In this document: positions 1 to 4,938 of the stretch, piece after piece
Layout of the letters: each line of letters starts with the position of its first letter
Position numbering within the stretch: the stretch's first letter is position 1
Source: Candidatus Aenigmatarchaeota archaeon
GTDB taxonomy: Archaea > Aenigmatarchaeota > Aenigmatarchaeia > JACPZZ01
DNA: 5,859 nucleotides
Reading direction: 5' to 3'
NCBI GenBank assembly: GCA_016202795.1
Contig: JACQNY010000071.1
Location: 1-5,859 of the forward strand
The notes under the pieces: generated by a model
Told to the model about the DNA's origin: nothing
What the model saw: only the letters and a program-made list of their open reading frames with translations
Databases searched by the model: none
Made by a program: the position numbers and the translations under genes

Positions 1-121
1 ACCCGTCGCTGCAATCCGAGAATTTTCCGCATGTTTTGCAAACTATTTTGCAATGGCGGCCTTCGACAGACGAACTGCAATGCACGCAAATTCCATTTCG
101 CATAATCTGGTCGGTTTGCAT
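1..121 (-). CDS. Small cysteine-rich zinc-ribbon-like protein, C-terminus cut by window edge
   Basis: An open frame starts at ATG 121-119 and stays open for 40 codons to the window edge without a stop. It begins MQTDQIMRNGICVHCSSS and contains six cysteines, at residues 12, 15, 24, 28, 31 and 37. The pattern CxxC-x8-C-x3-CxxCG-x4-C resembles a small zinc ribbon, and the run CKTCGKFSDCSDG near the edge looks like a genuine structured end of such a protein. The start lies 10 bp after the nrdJ stop on the same strand, so it is probably cotranscribed with nrdJ. The upstream sequence TTTGATAAAA offers only a weak ribosome-binding site. I cannot name a family or function. Zinc binding is inferred from cysteine spacing, and a redox or assembly role with the reductase is inferred only from position. 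It could be a short protein ending soon after the edge or the N-terminus of a larger one. Confidence 0.6.
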   Translation of the reverse strand, partial: MQTDQIMRNGICVHCSSSVEGRHCKIVCKTCGKFSDCSDG

Positions 122-131
122 TTTTATCAAA

Positions 132-2627
132 TCACGCAGAAGTACAAACTCCCCAGCCGCATGACGGGCAGGACAGGCAGCCTTCCTTCTTTAACAACGG
201 CGTGCTGCATTCTTTGCAGTTTTTTAGCTCGTGCGCCGGTGTGTCATTGCCATTATCCATGGAATGGCCGTGTGTTTCCACGGATACGCGTTTCGGTTCT
301 TCCCTTTTCACCGCAGTCAGAACCTGGTTCTTTATCGATGAATCACGGAATACGGTCACGTCTTTGCAGCCGAGCCTGTACGCCAGCAAATAACTTTCGC
401 GCATATTATCAACAGTCGCGTCGGCAGGGAAGTTGTTTGTTTTTGATATTGACGAATCAACCCATCTCTGGAACGCGGCTAACGCGCGAATGTGTTCTTC
501 CGGCTTTGTGTCCATGGCTGTAACCAACGTCCTTTTCAAAACACTCGGAACATACTGTACGCCTTGTATGGTTCCGCCGCTTGCTGCGACATCCTTGATC
601 AATTGGTCGTCGAACAAACGCTCTTCGCGCATTATTTTCTCGAACGCCGGATCGACGTAATAGAAGCTTCCTATCGCGACGTTTTTTTCGAATGCTAGCG
701 TGTAGACTGGTTCGATACCAGACGAACAGCCGGCGATCATTGAAATGCTGCCTGTCGGCGCGATTATTGTTGTATAGCCGTTGCGGACGCCGTGGATTTT
801 AATTTGTTCAACAAGCTCGCTCCAGTCAAAGTTCCAGTTGTCGCGGTCTTCGAAGCCCGAGAATGGAAGACGTCCGCCCGGATAAAAGCTTTTGTCTATA
901 TACGGCATGGGCCCGCGCATTTTTGCGAGTTCTAAAGATTCAACTTTGGAGTAGTAATTGATAAATTCCATCAATTTCTCCATGAATTTTCTTCCTTCTT
1001 CGGAGTTGTAAGGTAATCGCAGCTCGTACAACAAATCTGCCAGACCCATTATTCCGAGGCCGACTTTCCTGGTCGCGAGAGCCATCAACTCTATCTCAGG
1101 GGTAGGCCATTTGTTTATGTCTATCACGTTGTCGAGGAAGCGTGTTGTGATTTTTACTGTGTTTCTAAGGCCTTCCCAGTCGTAATAAGTTACGCCGTCT
1201 TTTTCCCCGACGAAGGCCCAAACGTTGATCGAACCTAAGTTGCAGGGCTCGTTGGGATAAAGTAAAACCTCCCCGCACGGGTTTGTCGTAACTATCGGAC
1301 CTAAATGTTCGAAGAACGGGTTGTACTTGTTGACGTGGTCGAAGAATATCACGCCCGGCTCTGCGGATTCCCAAGCCTGATATACGATCATGTCGAACAA
1401 CAACCTCGGATTAACAGTCCGCATTATCTCGCCGCTGCGGGGGTTGATTAACGGGTAAGGCTCGTTCTTTTCGTAATAATCCCAGAAGTCGGGCATTATC
1501 AGAACCGAGATGTTGAAATTTTTCAATGCCTTGTTGCCCTCTTTGGCCTTGATGAATTTTTCTATGTCCGGGTGGTTCGAATTCAATATTCCCATGTTCG
1601 CGCCTCTCCTGATGCCACCTTGTTTGATGACTTCTGTCATGGTATCGAACAAGCGCATGAATGACAACGGGCCTGACGCTATTCCGCTGGTCGATTTAAC
1701 AATATCGCCTTCCGGCCGCAATTTCGAGAAATTATAACCCAATCCGCCGCCGGATTTGAATATTACAGCGGCGTTTTTTAATGCATCCATTATACTTTCT
1801 ATCGAGTCGTCTACCTGAAGCACAAAACATGCGGATCCCAGTCCTAAAACATTACCGAAATTCGCTATCGCCGGCGTATTAGGCATGAACTTTTTCGTGG
1901 TCATTACATTGTAAAAGTTTTCTATGTCAACTTCGTGGTTATCCAACTCGCCGTTCTCGATCATGTTAAGCAGCTTGCCCCAGCTTACTTTCATTTTTCC
2001 TTCTTTGTTAACGCGGTCGTAGATTCTCTTAAATGCCTCGAGGTGATATCGGTTCAAATAGTATTTTCCTATTTTGTAACGGTTTTCATTCGACGTCGGG
2101 TCAAAACTTTCAGTCGGATGCGCGGCGACGACAGTCGTATTGAATATTCTCGTGTCGTAAAGAACGTTTGCAATGCCCGTATGCGTCGCAACACGCGTGA
2201 AAAGCTGCTTCGGGGTTTCAATTAATTTTCCGTCCTCGCTCTTTCTCAGGTAACGCGATTTTAAAACCCGCAGCGCGTTGACGTCAAAAATTTTGTCGAC
2301 TTCGTCTACGTTCGCCTTTTCAAGGATTTTTGTTTTTTCTTCGCGTATTTCTGCGCGCTTCTGCCTGTATAAAATATAAGCCTTTGCCGTGGCGGCGTGG
2401 CCGGATTCTATTAAAACTTTCTCAACCACGTCCTGTATTTCTTCTACGTTGGGAACAGTCTTACCGCGCTCTTCGAGTAATCGCACAACCTCGCCGCTTA
2501 ATTTTTCGGCGACAGTCTTGTCGTTTCCGCCTACAGAACGCGCTGCCCTGAAAATGGCGCTGGTTATTTTTTCCCTGTTAAAATTTACTATGCTTCCGTC
2601 CCTTTTTACCATCTGCTCGATCGCCAT
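132..2627 (-). CDS. nrdJ: Adenosylcobalamin-dependent (class II) ribonucleotide reductase
   Basis: This 831-residue cytoplasmic enzyme reduces ribonucleotides to deoxyribonucleotides using a radical generated from coenzyme B12. Residues about 3-95 form an ATP-cone (starting VKRDGSIVNF), the allosteric site that reads ATP against dATP. The catalytic barrel follows. Cys267 (in GSACF), Cys451 (in NPCGE) and Cys462 (in EPCNLGS) match the redox pair and central thiyl-radical cysteine of class II enzymes, with Asn449 and Glu453 beside the radical cysteine. APTGSISMIAG at 623-633 is the conserved phosphate-binding loop. The tail has six cysteines (804, 807, 817, 820, 823, 828) ending CGWGVC, the usual site for re-reduction by a thioredoxin-like donor. 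Length is normal for the ATP-cone-bearing B12 family. I chose ATG 2627-2625 because AGGGGG lies 7 nt upstream and the ATP-cone begins right after it; the 14 codons further upstream translate operator DNA. The gene follows nrdR by 92 bp and is probably repressed by NrdR or another factor. Confidence 0.96.
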   Translation of the reverse strand: MAIEQMVKRDGSIVNFNREKITSAIFRAARSVGGNDKTVAEKLSGEVVRLLEERGKTVPNVEEIQDVVEKVLIESGHAATAKAYILYRQKRAEIREEKTKILEKANVDEVDKIFDVNALRVLKSRYLRKSEDGKLIETPKQLFTRVATHTGIANVLYDTRIFNTTVVAAHPTESFDPTSNENRYKIGKYYLNRYHLEAFKRIYDRVNKEGKMKVSWGKLLNMIENGELDNHEVDIENFYNVMTTKKFMPNTPAIANFGNVLGLGSACFVLQVDDSIESIMDALKNAAVIFKSGGGLGYNFSKLRPEGDIVKSTSGIASGPLSFMRLFDTMTEVIKQGGIRRGANMGILNSNHPDIEKFIKAKEGNKALKNFNISVLIMPDFWDYYEKNEPYPLINPRSGEIMRTVNPRLLFDMIVYQAWESAEPGVIFFDHVNKYNPFFEHLGPIVTTNPCGEVLLYPNEPCNLGSINVWAFVGEKDGVTYYDWEGLRNTVKITTRFLDNVIDINKWPTPEIELMALATRKVGLGIMGLADLLYELRLPYNSEEGRKFMEKLMEFINYYSKVESLELAKMRGPMPYIDKSFYPGGRLPFSGFEDRDNWNFDWSELVEQIKIHGVRNGYTTIIAPTGSISMIAGCSSGIEPVYTLAFEKNVAIGSFYYVDPAFEKIMREERLFDDQLIKDVAASGGTIQGVQYVPSVLKRTLVTAMDTKPEEHIRALAAFQRWVDSSISKTNNFPADATVDNMRESYLLAYRLGCKDVTVFRDSSIKNQVLTAVKREEPKRVSVETHGHSMDNGNDTPAHELKNCKECSTPLLKKEGCLSCPSCGWGVCTSA

Positions 2628-2634
2628 GTCATAA

Positions 2635-2640
2635 CCCCCT
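2635..2640 (-). promoter_or_regulatory. Shine-Dalgarno site of nrdJ
   Basis: On the minus strand AGGGGG stands 7 nt before ATG 2627-2625. It is the strongest ribosome-binding site in the window and decides the nrdJ start against the in-frame ATG at 2669-2667, which lies upstream of it within the operator region. Confidence 0.7.
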
Positions 2641-2646
2641 GAACTA

Positions 2647-2667
2647 GACTTACACCGCGTGTAAGTC
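2647..2667. promoter_or_regulatory. Proximal operator-like palindrome upstream of nrdJ
   Basis: This is a perfect inverted repeat with 9-bp arms, GACTTACAC and GTGTAAGTC, separated by CGC. It lies 20 bp upstream of the nrdJ start. It shares 15 of 21 positions with a second, imperfect palindrome at 2681-2701, and the two centres are 34 bp apart, about three helical turns. Paired sites at this spacing suit a cooperative repressor. The arm and spacer layout is not that of the standard 16-bp NrdR box, so the binding protein is uncertain: a diverged NrdR site or a different regulator. Confidence 0.65.
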
Positions 2668-2680
2668 AATCGCCTTTTCA

Positions 2681-2701
2681 GGCTTACAACTTGTGCAAGC
2701 C
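2681..2701. promoter_or_regulatory. Distal operator-like palindrome upstream of nrdJ
   Basis: This imperfect inverted repeat has arms GGCTTACAA and GTGCAAGCC around CTT (7 of 9 pairs complementary). It is the second member of the tandem pair with 2647-2667. It lies between the candidate TATA element (2701-2708) and the start site that element predicts near 2679, so occupancy would be expected to block initiation. Confidence 0.6.
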
Positions 2702-2714
2702 AATAAACATTTGC
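2701..2714 (-). promoter_or_regulatory. Candidate archaeal BRE/TATA element for nrdJ
   Basis: On the minus strand GCAAAT (2714-2709) fits the BRE pattern RNWAAW and is followed directly by GTTTATTG (2708-2701), a weak TATA-like octamer. Transcription would start about 25 bp downstream, near 2679, leaving a leader of about 50 nt. The TATA match is poor, and read-through from nrdR is an equally good source of nrdJ transcript. Confidence 0.35.
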
Positions 2715-2719
2715 CGATA

Positions 2720-3166
2720 TTATCGTTTCAAAGTTTTTATCTCTTTCTCGAAAGATTTTACGTCGGAAAAATTGCGATACACGGACGCGAAGCGTATATA
2801 AGCGACTTCGTCGAGTTCACGCAATTTATCCATTACCAGTTCGCCGACGCGTCTGGTTTTTACCTCTGTTTTCCCGCCTTCGCGAAGCTTCTTCTCAATT
2901 TCATCTATCGCAGCCTCTATTTTTTCGTGCGAGACAGGCCTTTTCTCGCAGGCTTTCAATATACCGTTGCGAAGCTTGATGCGGTCGAATTTTTCCCTGC
3001 GACCATCGCGTTTCACAACAAATAAACCGGTTAGGTCTAATTTCTCATAAGTAGTGAATCTTTTCCCGCATTTAGTGCACTCGCGCCTTCTGCGCAATGA
3101 ATCCAGATCGCTGTCCCTTGTCTCAATAACCTTCGTTTCCGGCGCCGGGCAGTACGGGCATTTCAT
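2720..3166 (-). CDS. nrdR: Transcriptional repressor NrdR
   Basis: This 148-residue DNA-binding repressor of ribonucleotide reductase genes is close to the 149 residues of the E. coli protein. It starts with the canonical MKCPYC. A zinc ribbon uses Cys3, Cys6, Cys30 and Cys33 and contains the basic run RRRREC that contacts DNA. An ATP-cone follows from about residue 48 (VVKRDGRREKFDRIKL) and contains the family signature ACEKRPVS. The end carries VAYIRFASVYRNF, also typical of the family. By family knowledge, NrdR binds its boxes in the dATP/ATP-loaded state and so lowers reductase expression when deoxynucleotides are plentiful. I chose ATG 3166-3164 because it gives the family N-terminus; an ATG five codons earlier lies inside the operator. 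The gene sits 92 bp upstream of nrdJ on the same strand, the expected target, and a NrdR box in front suggests autoregulation. Confidence 0.96.
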   Translation of the reverse strand: MKCPYCPAPETKVIETRDSDLDSLRRRRECTKCGKRFTTYEKLDLTGLFVVKRDGRREKFDRIKLRNGILKACEKRPVSHEKIEAAIDEIEKKLREGGKTEVKTRRVGELVMDKLRELDEVAYIRFASVYRNFSDVKSFEKEIKTLKR

Positions 3167-3177
3167 AATGGTCACAA

Positions 3178-3193
3178 ACACTACAGGTAGTGT
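3178..3193. promoter_or_regulatory. NrdR box upstream of nrdR
   Basis: The 16-mer ACACTACAGGTAGTGT agrees with the published NrdR-box consensus (aCaCwAtATaTwGtGt) at about 13 of 16 positions. It sits in a perfect 20-bp inverted repeat (3176-3195, arms AAACACTAC and GTAGTGTTT around AG). It begins 11 bp upstream of the nrdR start codon, which points to autoregulation. Confidence 0.75.
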
Positions 3194-3208
3194 TTTTAGA
3201 TAAAATTA

Positions 3209-3218
3209 AAACACTACA
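3209..3218. promoter_or_regulatory. Second NrdR half-site upstream of nrdR
   Basis: AAACACTACA repeats the first ten bases of the palindrome at 3176-3195 exactly, shifted by 33 bp, but the second arm is not conserved. NrdR boxes normally occur as pairs about three helical turns apart, so this looks like the degenerate partner of the box at 3178-3193. Confidence 0.5.
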
Positions 3219-3251
3219 AGCAAACAGCATATGATTATAGGGCTCGAAGAC

Positions 3252-3265
3252 TTATATAATTTTGC
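3252..3265 (-). promoter_or_regulatory. Archaeal-type BRE/TATA promoter of nrdR
   Basis: Read on the minus strand, GCAAAA (3265-3260, a perfect RNWAAW BRE) directly abuts TTATATAA (3259-3252, a strong TATA box). The expected transcription start is near 3230, giving a leader of about 64 nt that contains the NrdR box and half-site. A bacterial -10-like TATAAT at 3239-3234 would predict nearly the same start but has no -35 match. Confidence 0.6.
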
Positions 3266-3331
3266 GCCTTGAATCGCGAGTTTTAGCGTGCTGCGGCGCA
3301 ATTGATAAAATTTTTTGCATTAGCCGGTTTG

Positions 3332-3952
3332 TCATGTTTTTTGGGTTAGTTTGTTAAACCGTTCCTCTACTTTTTCCCAGTTGATGTTATCGAGATACGC
3401 CTGAATGTATTTTGCGCGGTCTGGGCCGTAGTCGTAATAATATGAATGCTCGAAAACGTCAAGTGCGACCATTGGTATGGAGCCCCAGACTGCTCCTTGG
3501 TTCTGTGTGTCGCCTATGAAATTTCTGAATCGTCCGTCCGAAGGATCAAAAACTAAAACAGCCCAGCCCAAAGCGACTTTCGCTGATGCGATGAAATCTT
3601 CTTTCCATGCGTCAAAAGAGCCGAAATCCTGCTCGATTTTTTTTACAACGCTTAGATTTGCGCCTGGTTTACCGTCACCGCCGAGAACGCCCCAGTAAAT
3701 TTCATGAAGAATCTGGCCGTTTGCGTTGAATGTTTCTCTTTCTTTGAGTCCGCGGAACAGCGACCAGTTCGCATTTGCTTTTGAGCGATCAACCTTCTGC
3801 AATTCAAGTTCGATTTCGTTGCGCTTGTTCACATAACCGGCGTAGTGCGTGTCATGATGCCATTTATTGACCTGCTCCGATATACCTTTCGTGGCGTTGT
3901 AAGCGAACGGTAATGGTTTTATCGGGTGTTTTCCCTGATTATTTTCCGCCAT
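3332..3952 (-). CDS. Superoxide dismutase, Fe/Mn family
   Basis: This 206-residue enzyme converts superoxide to oxygen and hydrogen peroxide. All four metal ligands of the Fe/Mn family are visible: His32 (in KWHHDTHYAGYVNK), His83 (in ILHEIYW), and Asp165 and His169 (in LDVFEHSYYYDYG). His36 and Tyr40 match the conserved second-shell residues His30 and Tyr34 of E. coli MnSOD. The N-terminal helical domain covers about 12-95 and the alpha/beta domain about 98-202. There is no signal peptide, so it should be cytoplasmic. Iron against manganese use cannot be settled by eye; glutamines at 150 and 152 are candidates for the metal-tuning residue. I chose ATG 3952-3950 because the family fold starts a few residues later, at KPLPFAYN. 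A longer frame to 4051 would translate the promoter. The gene is followed after 165 bp by nrdR on the same strand and is divergent from the sugar genes. Confidence 0.95.
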   Translation of the reverse strand: MAENNQGKHPIKPLPFAYNATKGISEQVNKWHHDTHYAGYVNKRNEIELELQKVDRSKANANWSLFRGLKERETFNANGQILHEIYWGVLGGDGKPGANLSVVKKIEQDFGSFDAWKEDFIASAKVALGWAVLVFDPSDGRFRNFIGDTQNQGAVWGSIPMVALDVFEHSYYYDYGPDRAKYIQAYLDNINWEKVEERFNKLTQKT

Positions 3953-3957
3953 AAAGC

Positions 3958-3978
3958 AAGCCAATTTTGATTGGGCTT
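3958..3978. repeat. Short inverted repeat just upstream of the superoxide dismutase start
   Basis: AAGCCAAT (3958-3965) pairs with ATTGGGCTT (3970-3978) apart from one extra G, around a 4-base loop. It lies 5 bp upstream of the start codon, between the start and the proximal TATA candidate. It could be an operator, or a leader hairpin if transcription starts at the distal TATA. No Shine-Dalgarno sequence is visible here. Confidence 0.4.
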
Positions 3979-3981
3979 TTT

Positions 3982-3992
3982 GGTATTTATGC
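3982..3992 (-). promoter_or_regulatory. Candidate proximal TATA element of the superoxide dismutase gene
   Basis: On the minus strand GCATAAATACC gives a TATA-like core 30-40 bp before the start codon, preceded by the A-rich CGAAA. It predicts a start near 3961 and a leader of about 10 nt, which fits the lack of a ribosome-binding site. A better TATA match lies further upstream at 4025-4016. Confidence 0.4.
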
Positions 3993-4009
3993 TTTCGGCG
4001 TTGCGGCGA

Positions 4010-4025
4010 AAAAATGTATTTATAA
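4010..4025. promoter_or_regulatory. TATA element in the divergent intergenic region, usable in both directions
   Basis: On the plus strand AAAAAT (4010-4015, BRE-like) is followed after one base by TATTTATA (4017-4024), predicting a start near 4046 for the nucleotidyltransferase gene. The same bases read on the minus strand give TTATAAATAC (4025-4016), a good archaeal TATA box facing the superoxide dismutase, though without a BRE match. The BRE favours the plus direction. Confidence 0.5.
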
Positions 4026-4044
4026 CACCCAATTGTATTATCAT

Positions 4045-4061
4045 GTAGCATATTATGCTAC
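4045..4061. promoter_or_regulatory. Perfect 17-bp palindrome, candidate operator of the sugar-nucleotide genes
   Basis: GTAGCATA and TATGCTAC flank a single central T with no mismatches. The palindrome covers the start site predicted from the TATA element at 4017-4024 and ends 21 bp before the start codon at 4083. Ribbon-helix-helix proteins bind symmetric DNA sites as dimers and often regulate their own genes. The first gene of this transcript carries such a domain, so it is the natural candidate ligand. That assignment is inference. Confidence 0.55.
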
Positions 4062-4082
4062 CGAACGACAGGCGGCGATTAC

Positions 4083-4928
4083 ATGAAACAAAAAATTTCT
4101 TTGACACTTTCTGATGACATTTTAAGAGACGTTGACGCAATGGTCGATGGCAACATGATAATGAACCGGTCGCACGCTGTTGAAGTGTTAATTAAAAAAG
4201 CGCTAGACCAAGGAACGATAACGCAGGCGTTGATACTTGCGGGCGGCAAAGGGACCAAATTCCGTCCGTTTACTTACGAAATACCGAAGACGATGATACC
4301 GGTTGCCGGCAAGCCGATACTAGAACATATAATTAACCGGTTGAAAGCGATCGGTGTGAAAAACATCCTGCTTTCGGTAAGTTACAAGGCTGAAAAAATA
4401 ATAAGCTATTTCGGCGACGGATCGAATTTTGGAGTGAAAATAGATTACATAATTGAGAACGAGCCTCTCGGAACAGCCGGACCGATAATACTTGCGAAGA
4501 ACCGGCTAGACAACACTTTCCTGATGCTGAACGGCGATATCGTAGCAAACATAGACTACGATGACGTGGTTAAGCTTCATCGCTCTGCCGGCGCAAAGTT
4601 CACAATGGTTTTGGCGCAGGTTGACGACCCGACAAAGTTCGGCATGGCAGAGATGAAGGGCAGTAGAATCATAGGATTTACCGCAAAGCCCACGAAAGAC
4701 GACAAGATGTCAAAACTCGTGAACGCGGGCGTTTACGTTCTCAACAAAAACATACTGGAGTACATAAAATCAGACGTGCAATCAATCGAAAACATTTTCC
4801 CGGAGCTGGCCAAAGAAAACCTTTTAAACGGTTACATACACCAGGGCTATTGGGTTGACATAGGATCCATAGAGTCGTACGAAAAGGTCCAGAAAGACCT
4901 GCAGGACGGAAGGTTAAACTGGCTTTAG
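4083..4928 (+). CDS. Sugar-phosphate nucleotidyltransferase with N-terminal ribbon-helix-helix domain
   Basis: This 281-residue protein has two parts. Residues 1-43 look like a CopG/Arc-type ribbon-helix-helix DNA-binding domain: strand KISLTLS (4-10), helix about 11-22, turn, then NRSHAVEVLIKKAL (28-41). Residues 48-281 form a sugar-1-phosphate nucleotidyltransferase that joins a sugar phosphate to an NTP, releasing pyrophosphate. Visible motifs are LAGGKGTKFRP (52-62; Lys59 replaces the usual Arg), PKTMIPVAGKPIL (68-80), LGTAG (129-133), NGD with metal-binding Asp152, NAGVY (214-218) and YWVDIGS with Asp259. There is no C-terminal beta-helix acyltransferase domain. The exact sugar and nucleotide cannot be read; glucose- or mannose-1-phosphate are likeliest. 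The frame is continuous across the junction. ATG 4083 follows the palindrome at 4045-4061 and a weak AGGCGG 7 nt upstream. The epimerase follows after 10 bp, so both enzymes probably serve one activated-sugar pathway. Confidence 0.9.
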   Translation: MKQKISLTLSDDILRDVDAMVDGNMIMNRSHAVEVLIKKALDQGTITQALILAGGKGTKFRPFTYEIPKTMIPVAGKPILEHIINRLKAIGVKNILLSVSYKAEKIISYFGDGSNFGVKIDYIIENEPLGTAGPIILAKNRLDNTFLMLNGDIVANIDYDDVVKLHRSAGAKFTMVLAQVDDPTKFGMAEMKGSRIIGFTAKPTKDDKMSKLVNAGVYVLNKNILEYIKSDVQSIENIFPELAKENLLNGYIHQGYWVDIGSIESYEKVQKDLQDGRLNWL

Positions 4929-4938
4929 GCGGTTTTTT

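Noticed and set aside
53..523. Open frame of 156 codons on the plus strand opposite the end of nrdJ.
   Set aside because: It lies antisense to well-conserved nrdJ coding sequence, has no recognisable domain and no promoter or ribosome-binding site; several shorter plus-strand frames over nrdJ and nrdR fail in the same way.
2628..2669. Longer nrdJ reading frame starting at ATG 2669 (14 extra codons).
   Set aside because: The extra codons translate the proximal palindrome and the AGGGGG ribosome-binding site, and the ATP-cone begins right after the ATG at 2627.
3234..3239. Minus-strand TATAAT, a perfect bacterial -10 hexamer upstream of nrdR.
   Set aside because: There is no -35-like hexamer at 16-18 bp, whereas a BRE plus TATA pair lies at the right archaeal distance for nearly the same start site. 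It is kept as a caveat on the archaeal call.
3262..3301. Inverted repeat TTGCGCC ... GGCGCAA between the superoxide dismutase and nrdR genes, considered as a terminator.
   Set aside because: Only 7-bp arms with a 26-base loop and no following oligo-T tract on the minus strand; it also overlaps the nrdR BRE. Nothing else terminator-like is seen in the 3182-3331 gap.
3953..4051. Longer superoxide dismutase frame starting at ATG 4051 (33 extra residues).
   Set aside because: The extension covers both TATA candidates and the 3958-3978 inverted repeat, does not resemble a signal peptide, and the family fold begins just after residue 34 of the long form.
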